NCBI RefSeq assembly: GCF_037646705.1
Contig: NZ_JBBHER010000004.1
Location: forward strand, 372,001-436,000
Reading direction: 5' to 3'
Origin: Pikeienuella litoralis
GTDB taxonomy: Bacteria; Pseudomonadota; Alphaproteobacteria; Rhodobacterales; Rhodobacteraceae
DNA: 64,000 bases
Part shown: piece by piece, positions 35,096 to 43,510 of the stretch
Layout of the letters: every line of letters starts with the position of its first letter
Position numbering within the stretch: position 1 is the stretch's first letter
Notes under the pieces: model-generated
Seen by the model: only the letters and a program-made list of their open reading frames with translations
Databases searched by the model: none
What the model was told of the DNA's origin: nothing
Translations under genes and position numbers: made by a program

Positions 35096-36325
35096 ATGAA
35101 CCGCTCGCCGCTCATCGTCGCGCTTGTCGCGCTGGCCGCCATCGCGCTTCTCGCGCTTCAGGCGCGGGGCGGCGCGCTGGCCGCGGCGGCGCTGATCGGC
35201 GGCGGCGCGGGCTTCGCGCTCTATCACGCCAGCTTCGGCTTCACCGCCGCCTGGCGGCGCATGACGCGCGAGCGCCGCGGCGCCGGGCTCCGGGCGCAGA
35301 TGCTGCTGATCGGGCTCACCTGCCTCGTCTCCTATCCGCTGATCGCCTGGGGCGGGGCGATCGGGCTCGAGGCGCGGGGCTTCATCCTGCCGATGGGCGT
35401 CTCCTCGGCCTTCGGCGCGTTCATCTTCGGCGCCGGAATGCAGCTCGGCGGCGGCTGCGCCTCCGGCACGCTCTTCACCACCGGCGGCGGATCGGTGCGG
35501 ATGGCGGTCACGCTGGCCTTCTTCATCGCCGGCTCCGTCATCGCGACCGCGCACTGGTCGTTCTGGACCGAGCCGGCGGAGCCCGGCGCGCCGGCGGCCT
35601 ACGCCGCGCTCAAATCCATCGTCACCGCCCGGCTGAACGACAATCGCGGCGTCTCGCTGATCCGCGAGCTCGGCGCGCCCTGGGCGATGGCGGTCATGGC
35701 CGCGGCGCTCTCGGCCATCGCGCTCCTCTCCGCGGCGCTGGAGCGGCGCGCGCATGGCGCGCTGGAGCGCGGCCGGCGGACGCGGAGCGTCCTGACCGGC
35801 CCGTGGTCGCTCCCGCTCGGCGCGGCGGCGCTGGCGCTGGTCGGCGTCGGCTCGCTCGTCTTTCTCGGGCAGCCATGGGGCGTCACCTCCGGATTCGCGC
35901 TCTGGGGCGCGAAGATCTGGCTCGCCCTCGGCGGCTCGGTCGACGGCTGGAGCTACTGGGCCGGCTGGCGCGCGGCGCAGCTTCAGGCGTCGGTCTTCGC
36001 GAATGGCGTCTCGGTGATGAATTTCGGAATCATCGCCGGCGCGATGGCCGCCGCGGCGCTGGCCGGGCGCTGGGCGCCGGTCTTCCGGCTTTCGGCGCGC
36101 GACGTCGCCACCGCGCTCATCGGCGGGCTGCTGATGGGCTATGGCGCCAGGCTCGCCTATGGGTGTAATATCGGCGCCTATCTCGGCGGGCTGGTCTCCG
36201 GCTCGCTTCACGGCTGGTGGTGGCTGATCTGGGGGTTCGCCGGCTCCTGGATCGGAACCGGCCTGCGGGCGTTCCTCTCCATGGACCCTCCGCTCTCCCC
36301 CGAAGCCCGACCGAAAATCGCGTAA
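35096..36325 (+). CDS. YeeE/YedE family sulfur (thiosulfate) transporter
   Basis: This 409-residue membrane protein has ten or more hydrophobic segments in two homologous halves. Each half carries the conserved cysteine motif: GMQLGGGCASGTLFTTGGGS in the first and AYGCNIGAYLGGLVSGS in the second. These cysteines guide thiosulfate through the TsuA-type channel. GSWIGTGLR near the end is another family element. ATG 35096 follows GGAG; a much longer open frame upstream has no membrane character. It is 14 bases before a DUF302 gene preceded by AAGGAG, so the two form an operon connected with sulfur compounds. Confidence 0.9.
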   Translation: MNRSPLIVALVALAAIALLALQARGGALAAAALIGGGAGFALYHASFGFTAAWRRMTRERRGAGLRAQMLLIGLTCLVSYPLIAWGGAIGLEARGFILPMGVSSAFGAFIFGAGMQLGGGCASGTLFTTGGGSVRMAVTLAFFIAGSVIATAHWSFWTEPAEPGAPAAYAALKSIVTARLNDNRGVSLIRELGAPWAMAVMAAALSAIALLSAALERRAHGALERGRRTRSVLTGPWSLPLGAAALALVGVGSLVFLGQPWGVTSGFALWGAKIWLALGGSVDGWSYWAGWRAAQLQASVFANGVSVMNFGIIAGAMAAAALAGRWAPVFRLSARDVATALIGGLLMGYGARLAYGCNIGAYLGGLVSGSLHGWWWLIWGFAGSWIGTGLRAFLSMDPPLSPEARPKIA

Positions 36326-36339
36326 AAAGGAGCACTCAC

Positions 36340-36798
36340 ATGCGATATCTCGTCCTCGTCCTCTCTCTCGTCGCCTTCTCCGCCGCCGCCAGCCCCGCCG
36401 AGCGCGACGGCTGGGCGGTGATCGAGACCGATCACGCCTATCAGGATCTGATCGACAGGGTGAAAACCGCGACGAAGGCCAACAAGATGGGCGTCGTCAC
36501 CGAAGCCGGCCCGACCGAGGCCGCCGCCAGTCGCGGCGTCGCCATCCCCGGCAACCGCGTGATCGGCGTCTACAACAACGTGTTCGCGGTGCGGATGCTG
36601 GAGGCGTCCGAAGCCGCGATGATCGAGGCTCCGGTCAGGTTCTACGTCACCGAGCAGGAGGACGGGACCGCGACGCTCAGCTACAAGACGCCGAGCCTCG
36701 TCTTCTCCCCCTACGCCGACGACAGCCCCGAGGTGATGGAGATCGCGAAGGAGCTGGACGCGGTGTTCGCGAAGATCGCCCAAGACGCCGTGAAATAG
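36340..36798 (+). CDS. DUF302 family exported protein
   Basis: This 152-residue protein has a signal peptide (YLVLVLSLVAFSAAASPAE), then a DUF302 domain: a ferredoxin-like fold starting with YQDLIDRVKTATKANKMGVV and continuing with RVIGVYNNVFAVRMLEAS. DUF302 proteins are often found with sulfur-oxidation or redox genes but have no proven activity. AAGGAG lies 6 bases before the start. Its stop codon is embedded in a 10-bp stem that ends the operon. Confidence 0.85.
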   Translation: MRYLVLVLSLVAFSAAASPAERDGWAVIETDHAYQDLIDRVKTATKANKMGVVTEAGPTEAAASRGVAIPGNRVIGVYNNVFAVRMLEASEAAMIEAPVRFYVTEQEDGTATLSYKTPSLVFSPYADDSPEVMEIAKELDAVFAKIAQDAVK

Positions 36799-36821
36799 GC
36801 GGCGACACGCCCGCCGCCTAT
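36795..36821. terminator. Bidirectional hairpin between convergent genes
   Basis: A perfect 10-bp stem (ATAGGCGGCG and complement) with a 7-base loop lies between the DUF302 gene and the CoA-transferase gene. The DUF302 stop codon is inside the left arm. No long T-run follows on either side. Confidence 0.65.
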
Positions 36822-36831
36822 GCGCGAGGCG

Positions 36832-38064
36832 TCAGCCGAGCGCCCCTTTCCCGCGGATCTCGGCGGCGTCGAAGCCGAGCTCCGCCAACACCTCCTCGGT
36901 GTGCTCGCCGACCATCGGCGGCGGCCGCCGATAGGTGACCGGCGTCGCGGAGAGCTTCACCGGATTGCCGAGCGTCTCGACATAGCCCTTTCCGGCCTTG
37001 GCGTGCGGCTGTTTCACCCGCGACCCGCGCGAGAGCGCCTGCGGATCGTTGATCGCGGCCGGGATATCGTTCACCGGCCCGGTCGGCACGCCGACGGCCG
37101 AAAGCGCCTCCATCCACTCCGCCTCGGTCCGCGTGCGGGTGATCTCATGCATCAGCCGGATCAACTCATCGTGATTGGCGACCCGCGCCGGGTTGGTCGC
37201 GAACCGCGGGTCGGCGGCCAGATCCGCCCTGCCCGCCTCCTCCATGAAGCGCCGGAACTGGCCGTCATTGCCGATGGCGATGATGAACCAGCCGTCGGAG
37301 GCCGGGAACGTCTCGTAGGGCACCACGGTCGGATGCGCGTTGCCGCGCCGCACCGGCGTCAGCCCGGCGGTCAGATAATCCAGGCCCTGATTGATCAGCC
37401 ATGAGATCTGCGTGTCCAGCAGCGCGAGGTCGATATGCTGGCCCGCGCCGGTCGCGTCCCGCACCCTGAGCGCGGAGAGGATCGAGACCACCGCGTACAT
37501 GCCGGTCATCACATCGGTGATGCCGACGCCGACCTTGGTCGGCGGCCCGTCCGGCTCGCCGGTGATCGACATGATCCCGCCCATGCCCTGGATCAGGAAA
37601 TCATAGCCCGCCCTGCTGGCGTAGGGGCCGGTCTGCCCGAAGCCGGTGATCGAGCAATAGATCAGCCCCGGATGGCGCCGGCTCAGGGTCTCGTAATCGA
37701 GGCCGCGCCGCTTCAGGTCGCCGACCTTGAAATTCTCGATCAGGATATCCGACTGCGCGGCGATATCCTGCAGCAGCGCCTGCCCCGCCTCGGTCGCCAT
37801 ATCCACCGTGACCGAGCGCTTGTTGCGATTCGCGCAAAGATAATAGGCGCTCTCGGCGGTGTCGTTCCCGTCCGCGTCCTTGACGAAGGGCGGGCCCCAG
37901 CGGCGGGTGTCGTCGCCCGCGCCCGGCCGCTCGATCTTGATCACGTCCGCGCCGAGGTCGCCGAGAAGCTGCGCCGCCGTCGGCCCCGCGAGAATTCGGG
38001 AGAGATCCAGCACCCGCAACCCGGTCAACGGCCCGTCGCGAAATTTCGTCTGGGTTTCGGTCAT
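36832..38064 (-). CDS. CaiB/BaiF family CoA-transferase
   Basis: Family III CoA-transferases move CoA between carboxylic acids through an aspartyl-CoA intermediate. This 410-residue protein has the start LTGLRVLDLSRILAGP, the ADVIKIERPGAGDDTRRWGP block, and the region YDFLIQGMGGIMSITGEPDG, whose aspartate is the expected catalytic residue. The pattern is closest to succinate-dependent CoA-transferases acting on dicarboxylates such as glutarate, from memory of the family. I set the start at the ATG ending at 38064 because CGGAGG lies 6 bases before it; two earlier in-frame ATGs lack this. The substrate is not defined by neighbours. Confidence 0.88.
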   Translation of the reverse strand: MTETQTKFRDGPLTGLRVLDLSRILAGPTAAQLLGDLGADVIKIERPGAGDDTRRWGPPFVKDADGNDTAESAYYLCANRNKRSVTVDMATEAGQALLQDIAAQSDILIENFKVGDLKRRGLDYETLSRRHPGLIYCSITGFGQTGPYASRAGYDFLIQGMGGIMSITGEPDGPPTKVGVGITDVMTGMYAVVSILSALRVRDATGAGQHIDLALLDTQISWLINQGLDYLTAGLTPVRRGNAHPTVVPYETFPASDGWFIIAIGNDGQFRRFMEEAGRADLAADPRFATNPARVANHDELIRLMHEITRTRTEAEWMEALSAVGVPTGPVNDIPAAINDPQALSRGSRVKQPHAKAGKGYVETLGNPVKLSATPVTYRRPPPMVGEHTEEVLAELGFDAAEIRGKGALG

Positions 38065-38230
38065 CAGCATCCTCCGTTTCATCCCGCGCGCCGCCCGGCT
38101 CAGGCCGCCGCCGCCCCTTCCTCGCCGAGATCGCCGCCGCGTTCAAACGGATATTCCGTCAATCCCGCCAGAGCCGCGAAAAGCGGCGCTCCCATTGGCG
38201 CGCGGCTCCGCTTCGTCTACGTCATGCCCC

Positions 38231-39535
38231 ATGCCGCACGAAGAGACCATCCTGCTCGGCCAGACCGTCGCGTTCGACGCCGACCCCTTCGCCCAGCCGC
38301 CGGAGACCGCGCTCTCCTGGCGCCGGCGCGGCGGCGTTCTGATCCGGTCAGGCCGGATCGAGGCGGTGGCGGACGCCTCCCGCCTTCTCGCCGATCACCC
38401 CCGCGCCCGGCGCGTCGATTGCGGCGACCATATCCTCGCCGCCGGCTTCGTCGATTGCCACAACCACTATTCCCAGACCCGGATCATCGCCAGCCGGGCC
38501 GAGCGGCTGATCGACTGGCTGAACACGCACACCTTCCCCGAGGAGACGCGCTTCGCCGATCCGGCCTACGCCGCCGGCGTTGCGGAGAGCTATCTGGATC
38601 TCCTCATCGACAACGGGATCACCGCGGCCGCCGCCTATTGCACCATCCACCCCGCGAGCGTGGACGCGCTCTTCGCCGCCGCCCTCGCCCGCGGCATGGC
38701 CATCACCGCCGGCAAGGTGATGATGGACCGGAACGCGCCCGACGGGCTCCGCGACAGCGCCCGGACCGGCTATGATCAATCCAAGGCGCTGATCGGGAAA
38801 TGGAGCGGGCGCGGGCGCCTCGCCTACGCGGTCACGCCGCGCTTCGCGCCAACCTCGACCGACGCGCAGCTCGCCGCCGCCGGCGCGCTCTGGGCCGAGC
38901 ATCCCGAGGCGGCGCTGCAGACCCATCTCTGCGAGCAGCCGGAGGAGATCTCCTGGGTCCGGGATCTTTTCCCCGGCGACCCCGATTATCTCTCCGTCTA
39001 TCAGCGCCACGGCCTCTGCGGCCCGGGCGCGATCATGGGGCACGCGGTCCATCTCGCCGAGCGTGAGCTGGGCGCCCTCCGCGAGACCGGCGCCGCCGTC
39101 GCCCATTGCCCGACCTCGAACGCCTTCATCGGCTCGGGGCTCTGCGACGTGCTCGGGCTGAAGGCGGCGGGGGTGGAGGTCGGCCTCGCCACCGATATCG
39201 GCGGCGGCTCCTCCTTCTCGATGCTGGCGACGATGAAATCGGCGTTCGAGATCGCGCAGATCCGGGGCGACCGGCTCCACCCGGCGCAGCTTTTCTGGCT
39301 GGCGAGCGAAGGCGCCGCCCGCGCGATGCGCCGCCCCGACCTCGGCCGGCTCCGCGCCGGCGCCGCCGCCGACATCATCGCGCTCGACCCCGCCGCGACG
39401 CCGGTGCTGGCGCAGCGAAGCGCGCGGGCGGACTCGATATTCGACCAGCTCTTCGCGCTGATCATCCTCGGCGACGACCGCGCCATCGCCGAGACATGGA
39501 TCGCCGGCGCGCCGCAAAAGAACCGCTACGCCTGA
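38231..39535 (+). CDS. guaD: Guanine deaminase
   Basis: This amidohydrolase converts guanine to xanthine and ammonia. The 434-residue protein has the metal motif GFVDCHNHYSQTRII, which matches guanine deaminases (HxH followed by a Y-x-Q), then LQTHLCEQPEE with a metal histidine, GHAVHLAERE, and TDIGGGSSFSMLATM, a family-specific loop. DIIALDP near the end is the usual C-terminal strand. The start lacks a strong Shine-Dalgarno sequence; ATG 38231 aligns with the family N-terminus. With upp and the deoC-like gene nearby, it suggests nucleobase scavenging. Confidence 0.92.
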   Translation: MPHEETILLGQTVAFDADPFAQPPETALSWRRRGGVLIRSGRIEAVADASRLLADHPRARRVDCGDHILAAGFVDCHNHYSQTRIIASRAERLIDWLNTHTFPEETRFADPAYAAGVAESYLDLLIDNGITAAAAYCTIHPASVDALFAAALARGMAITAGKVMMDRNAPDGLRDSARTGYDQSKALIGKWSGRGRLAYAVTPRFAPTSTDAQLAAAGALWAEHPEAALQTHLCEQPEEISWVRDLFPGDPDYLSVYQRHGLCGPGAIMGHAVHLAERELGALRETGAAVAHCPTSNAFIGSGLCDVLGLKAAGVEVGLATDIGGGSSFSMLATMKSAFEIAQIRGDRLHPAQLFWLASEGAARAMRRPDLGRLRAGAAADIIALDPAATPVLAQRSARADSIFDQLFALIILGDDRAIAETWIAGAPQKNRYA

Positions 39536-39549
39536 GCGGAACGCCGCCC

Positions 39550-40431
39550 TCAGCGGCCGCGCAGCATCATGAAAAGCCCCGCGGTGACGACGCAGATCCC
39601 GACCCATTCCACCGGGGCCGGCATCTCGCCGAGCGCCGGCACCGCGAGGATCGCCGCCGTCGCCGGCACCACCGCCGCGACCCCGGCCGTCGGCGTCGGG
39701 CCGAGATGGCGCGCCATCAGCGCGAACAGCATGATCGCGGCGAAGCCCGGCCCCAGCCCCTGAAAGAGCGCCTGGAAGACGATCGTCGACGTCGCCGCCG
39801 TGTCCATCGTGGACGGAAGCGCGACATACCAGAGCGGCGGAAAGATCAGCGCGCTCGACCCGCTCACCAGCGCCAGCGCCTCGCGCGGCGTGATCCGCCA
39901 GAGCCGCACCCCGACCAGATAGACCGACTGGATCAGGGCGGAGCCGAGAAAGAGCAGGATGCCGAGCATCACGTCGTCGCCGCCGCGCGTCAGCCCGGAA
40001 TAGCTCAACATCACCCCGCCCGCGACAATGACGCCGACCGCCAGCAGCCGAAGCCGCCCCGGCCGCTCGCCCGCGGCGAAAAACATCGCCAGCATGGTGA
40101 AGATCGGCAGCGAGCCGTTGGAGAACACGCCCCCGAACGCCGCCGAGGCGTTGGAGAGCCCCGCATAGAGCAAGATGGAGTAAAGCGCGCCCGGCCCCGA
40201 CAGCGCCATGATCGCCTGCGCGTAGCGCGGCAGATGGCGCGGCCACCACTTCCACATGAACGGCAGGACCACGACCCCCGCCATCATGAACCGGAGCGCC
40301 GCCACGTCGTAAGGCGTCAGCCCGGAGGTGACGCCGGCGCGCGAGATGACGATGAACCCGGACCAGATCACGATGACGCCGAGCGCGCTCAGAACCCCGA
40401 TCGTCAGGCTGGTCTCGCTCGTCGTCGCCAT
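39550..40431 (-). CDS. EamA-family (drug/metabolite superfamily) membrane transporter
   Basis: This 293-residue protein has ten hydrophobic helices in two EamA repeats, each about 140 residues. The first repeat begins with LGVIVIWSGFIVISRAGV, containing the W-x-x-x-x-x-R/K pattern, and has PYDVAALRFMMAG. The second includes LGEMPAPVEWVGICVV, matching the repeat end. Such permeases export amino acids, nucleobases or other metabolites. It converges with guaD, 14 bases away, and is upstream of no obvious partner. The substrate is unknown; purine or pyrimidine export would fit the neighbourhood. Confidence 0.88.
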   Translation of the reverse strand: MATTSETSLTIGVLSALGVIVIWSGFIVISRAGVTSGLTPYDVAALRFMMAGVVVLPFMWKWWPRHLPRYAQAIMALSGPGALYSILLYAGLSNASAAFGGVFSNGSLPIFTMLAMFFAAGERPGRLRLLAVGVIVAGGVMLSYSGLTRGGDDVMLGILLFLGSALIQSVYLVGVRLWRITPREALALVSGSSALIFPPLWYVALPSTMDTAATSTIVFQALFQGLGPGFAAIMLFALMARHLGPTPTAGVAAVVPATAAILAVPALGEMPAPVEWVGICVVTAGLFMMLRGR

Positions 40432-40507
40432 GATACGCCATCGTCTCCCGGCGCCGCGTGACGGCGTTCCGACTGAAATTCGCGCCGCGCCGGTCGGGCG
40501 GCGCCGT

Positions 40508-41140
40508 CTACTTCGTTCCGAACATCCTGTCGCCCGCGTCGCCCAGGCCCGGAACGATATACCCCTTCTCGTTCAGCCGCTTGTCCAGCGCGGCGGTGAA
40601 GACCCGGACATCCGGATGCGCCGCCGCCATCTTCGCCGCCCCCTCGGGCGCCGCCAAAAGGCAGATGAACCGCACATCCTTCGCGCCCGCCGCCTTCACG
40701 TTGTCCACCGCCGCGATGGCCGAATTCGCCGTCGCCATCATCGGGTCGACCAGCACCACCGGCCGCTCGTCGAGATTGGCCGGCAGCTTCTTGTAATACT
40801 CCACCGGGCGCAATGTCTCCGGGTCGCGGTAAAGCCCGATGAACCCGACCCGCGCGCCCGGCACCAGCTCCAGAAGCCCGTCCAGAAGCCCGTTCCCGGC
40901 CCTCAGGATCGAGACGAAGACCAGCTTCTTTCCCGCCAGCACCGGCGCGTCCATCGCCTCCAGCGGCGTCTCGATCCGGCGCGTCGTCAGCGGCAGATCG
41001 CGGAGCGCCTCATAGGCGAGAAACTGGCCGATCTCCCGCAGCAGGCGCCGGAACTTGGCGGTCGAGCAGGTCACGTCCCGCATCAGCGAGAGCTTGTGCC
41101 GCACCAGCGGATGCTGGACGATCGTCAATGTGTCAGCCAT
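40508..41140 (-). CDS. upp: Uracil phosphoribosyltransferase
   Basis: This salvage enzyme joins uracil and PRPP to UMP. The 210-residue length is typical. The PRPP-binding loop reads VDPMMATANSA where most homologs have DPMLATGGSA; the acidic residues are kept but the Gly-Gly is replaced by Ala-Asn. VSILRAGNGLLDGLL and the C-terminal YIVPGLGDAGDRMFGT are strong family signatures for uracil binding. The start is the ATG ending at 41140, preceded by GGAGG; a longer frame reaches into the deoC-like gene. It is 13 bases from that gene, so they are probably cotranscribed. Confidence 0.95.
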   Translation of the reverse strand: MADTLTIVQHPLVRHKLSLMRDVTCSTAKFRRLLREIGQFLAYEALRDLPLTTRRIETPLEAMDAPVLAGKKLVFVSILRAGNGLLDGLLELVPGARVGFIGLYRDPETLRPVEYYKKLPANLDERPVVLVDPMMATANSAIAAVDNVKAAGAKDVRFICLLAAPEGAAKMAAAHPDVRVFTAALDKRLNEKGYIVPGLGDAGDRMFGTK

Positions 41141-41153
41141 TCCGGCCTCCGCG

Positions 41154-41960
41154 TCATGCCTGGCCGCCCGGCCCCGCGGCGCGCGGCGCCGCCTCGGCCT
41201 CGGCCTCGTCTCCATCCGACAGAGTCTCGATCAACGCGTCGAGAAGCTCCTCCGACGCCCCGATTCTGAAGGTCGCCGGCGTCGCCCAGTCCGCGCCCAT
41301 CACCTCATCCGCGAGCGCGAGATAGTTCGCCGCCTCGCGCGCCGTCCTGATTCCGCCCGCCGGCTTCAGCCCGACCGGCGCCTCCGCCGCCAGGATCGCC
41401 TCCAGCATCATCCGCGTCGCGCGGAGCGTGGCGTCCGCCGCGATCGCGCCGGTCGAGCTCTGCAGGAAGTCCGCGCCGCCCTTGATCGCGAGCCCCGCCG
41501 CCTTGCCGATCCGCTCATTCGTCTCCAGCGCCCCGGTCTCCAGGATCGCCTTCACCCGAACCCCCGGCCCCGCCGCCCGGCGCACGCGCTTGATCTCGGC
41601 GATGACGGCTTCCTCGTTTCCCTCCAGAAAATCGACGTAAGGGATCACCACGTCGATCTCGCTCGCGCCGTCCTCGACCGCGCGCCCGGTCAGATCCGCG
41701 ACCTCGCCGCTGTCTTCGTCGCCGCCGGGAAAGTTGACCACGGTCGCCACCTTGACCCCCTGATGCGCAAGAAGCCCGTGCGCCAGCGCCACGAAACGCG
41801 GCCAGACGCACACCGCCGACACCGCGCCGAAATCGGTGATCGCCCGGCGCGCCAGCGCCGTCGCCGCCGCTTCGTCGCACGTCTCCTCCAGATTGGTGAG
41901 ATCGACCGAGAGCAGCGCCCGGCGCGCCGCGCGGCGCAGGTCGGCCTCGTCCTCACTCAC
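41154..41960 (-). CDS. deoC: Deoxyribose-phosphate aldolase-like protein lacking the Schiff-base lysine
   Basis: The 268-residue protein matches DeoC along its length: SVDLTNLEET, ATVVNFPGG, SEIDVVIPYVDFLEGNE with the conserved aspartate, VKAILETGAL, VGLKPAGGIRT with the second lysine, and a C-terminal FRIGAS. In DeoC the substrate is bound by a lysine in the motif FIKTSTGK. Here that motif reads FLQSSTGA, so the Schiff-base lysine is glutamine (codon CAG) and the later lysine is alanine. The start codon is GTG with GGGAGG upstream. It ends in an acidic, low-complexity tail. It may be inactive as an aldolase or have a new function; the symbol marks family membership only. Confidence 0.85.
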   Translation of the reverse strand: MSEDEADLRRAARRALLSVDLTNLEETCDEAAATALARRAITDFGAVSAVCVWPRFVALAHGLLAHQGVKVATVVNFPGGDEDSGEVADLTGRAVEDGASEIDVVIPYVDFLEGNEEAVIAEIKRVRRAAGPGVRVKAILETGALETNERIGKAAGLAIKGGADFLQSSTGAIAADATLRATRMMLEAILAAEAPVGLKPAGGIRTAREAANYLALADEVMGADWATPATFRIGASEELLDALIETLSDGDEAEAEAAPRAAGPGGQA

Positions 41961-42066
41961 GTCCGCGCCTCCCGGTCAAGGCGCGGGCGGCGGCCTCTTT
42001 CGCCTCTCCGATCAGGTTGGTTGGCATCGGCGTTCAGGCTCCCGGCTGGCTCCGGCGCATGATCGC

Positions 42067-42085
42067 GCCGCGCGCCGCGCGCGGC
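42067..42085 (-). terminator. GC-rich hairpin after the sigma-54 regulator gene
   Basis: A 19-base perfect dyad, GCCGCGCG and complement around a 3-base loop, lies 9 bases past the stop of the regulator gene on the minus strand. There is no U-tract. Confidence 0.35.
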
Positions 42086-42094
42086 AAGCCCCGC

Positions 42095-43510
42095 TCAGGC
42101 GTTCTCTTTCGTCCAGCCCTCGCGCTTGCGGTAGATCGTGGAGGGGCTGAGATCCAGCACCCGCGCCGCTTTCGGGATCGAGCCGCCATGCGCGGCGATG
42201 GTGGCTTCGATGAATTCTCGCTCGATCTCGGCCATCGTCGCACCGACGAGCGGCTCGACCCGCGCCGACAGCGGCTGCTCCTCCACCATCGGCGGCGCCC
42301 CGTCCGCCGGGCGCGGAGGCGTCAGGCTTTCTTCCAGAAGGCCCGCCGGCAACATGCTTTCCGTCGCGACCTCCGCGTCATGAAGCAAGACCACGTTCCA
42401 GATCACGTTCTGCAGCTGGCGCACGTTTCCGGGCCAGGGAAGCGCGCGGAGCCGCGCCTTCAGGCAGGGGGAGAGCGCGGTGAAACGCTTCCCCTCCTGC
42501 TCCGAATAGCGCGCGAGGAAGGCCTCGGCCGCCTCGATCACGTCGTCGCCCCGCTCGCGGAGCGGCGGCAGATGGATCGGCACCACATGGAGCCGGTAGA
42601 ACAGATCCTCGCGGAACCGCCCGGCGCGCACCTCCTCGACCGGGTTGCGGTTGGTCGCGCAGATGATGCGCGCGTCCACCTTTCGCGGCGTCGTCGCGCC
42701 GACCGGCGTCACGGTGGAGGTTTGCAGAAACCGCAACAACTTGGTCTGAAGCGCGAGATCCATCTCGCAGACCTCGTCGAGGAACAGCGTCCCGCCATCC
42801 GCGGCGGCCGCCGCCCCCGGCTTGTCGGCGATGGCGCCGGTGAAGGAGCCCTTCAGATGCCCGAACACCTCCGATTCGAGCAGATCGCGCGGAATCGCGC
42901 CGCAGTTCAACGCGATGAACGGGCCTCGCGCGCGCCCCGATTCGGCGTGAATCGCCTGCGCCGCCACCTCCTTGCCGGAGCCGCTTTCACCGGTGATGAA
43001 CACCGTCGCGGTGGAGCGCCCGATCTCCCCGATCAGGCGGTAGACGTCGCGCATGACCGGGGAGCCGCCGATGAAGCCGTGAAAGACGCTCGTTTCCGGC
43101 CGCGCCGGCTTGCGCGGCCCGCTTCCGGATTTCGCGATCTCCTCCAGCGCGTTGTCGACCGCGGAGAGAAGCCTACGCTCATCGAACGGCTTCACCAGAA
43201 AATCGAACGCGCCGCCGCGCATGGCGCTCACCGCCCGGTTGATCGAGCCGTTGGCGGTGACGACGATCACCTTGCCGCCCGGATCGGCGGCGCGCATGTC
43301 GGTCAGCAGATCGAGCCCGTCGCCATCCGGAAGCATCAGATCGAGCAGCACCAGCCGCCCCTCAGCGCCCTTGTGCTTCTCGGCCGCCTCCTCTGCGAGA
43401 TAGGCGCACTCCACCTCATATCCCGCCGACCTCAACACCGATTCATAGAGCATCGCCAGGGACCGCGTATCTTCGACCAGGAGGATCGGTTGCACGGCCC
43501 GGGCGTTCAT
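42095..43510 (-). CDS. Sigma-54-dependent response regulator (NtrC/LuxO type)
   Basis: The 471-residue activator has three parts. The receiver domain (1-~120) has the acidic pair E13/D14, phosphoacceptor D57 in VLLDLMLPDGDG and K107. The AAA+ domain has Walker A GESGSGK (174-180), the sigma-54 contact loop as GSFTGA (221-226) in place of GAFTGA, and Walker B GTLFLDEV (240-247). The C-terminal Fis-type helix-turn-helix is GSIPKAARVLDLSPSTIYRK. It should open sigma-54 promoters when phosphorylated. It overlaps the REC-HPt gene by 4 bases, a LuxU-LuxO-like pairing. No cognate histidine kinase is in the window. Confidence 0.92.
   Translation of the reverse strand: MNARAVQPILLVEDTRSLAMLYESVLRSAGYEVECAYLAEEAAEKHKGAEGRLVLLDLMLPDGDGLDLLTDMRAADPGGKVIVVTANGSINRAVSAMRGGAFDFLVKPFDERRLLSAVDNALEEIAKSGSGPRKPARPETSVFHGFIGGSPVMRDVYRLIGEIGRSTATVFITGESGSGKEVAAQAIHAESGRARGPFIALNCGAIPRDLLESEVFGHLKGSFTGAIADKPGAAAAADGGTLFLDEVCEMDLALQTKLLRFLQTSTVTPVGATTPRKVDARIICATNRNPVEEVRAGRFREDLFYRLHVVPIHLPPLRERGDDVIEAAEAFLARYSEQEGKRFTALSPCLKARLRALPWPGNVRQLQNVIWNVVLLHDAEVATESMLPAGLLEESLTPPRPADGAPPMVEEQPLSARVEPLVGATMAEIEREFIEATIAAHGGSIPKAARVLDLSPSTIYRKREGWTKENA

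Noticed and set aside
37859..38230. N-terminal extension of guanine deaminase
   Set aside because: The extra codons lie opposite the CoA-transferase gene and contain no family sequence.
41961..42094. A 24-codon frame before the deoC-like gene
   Set aside because: It overlaps the GTG start but has only a distant Shine-Dalgarno sequence and no conserved feature; it could be a leader peptide but cannot be supported.
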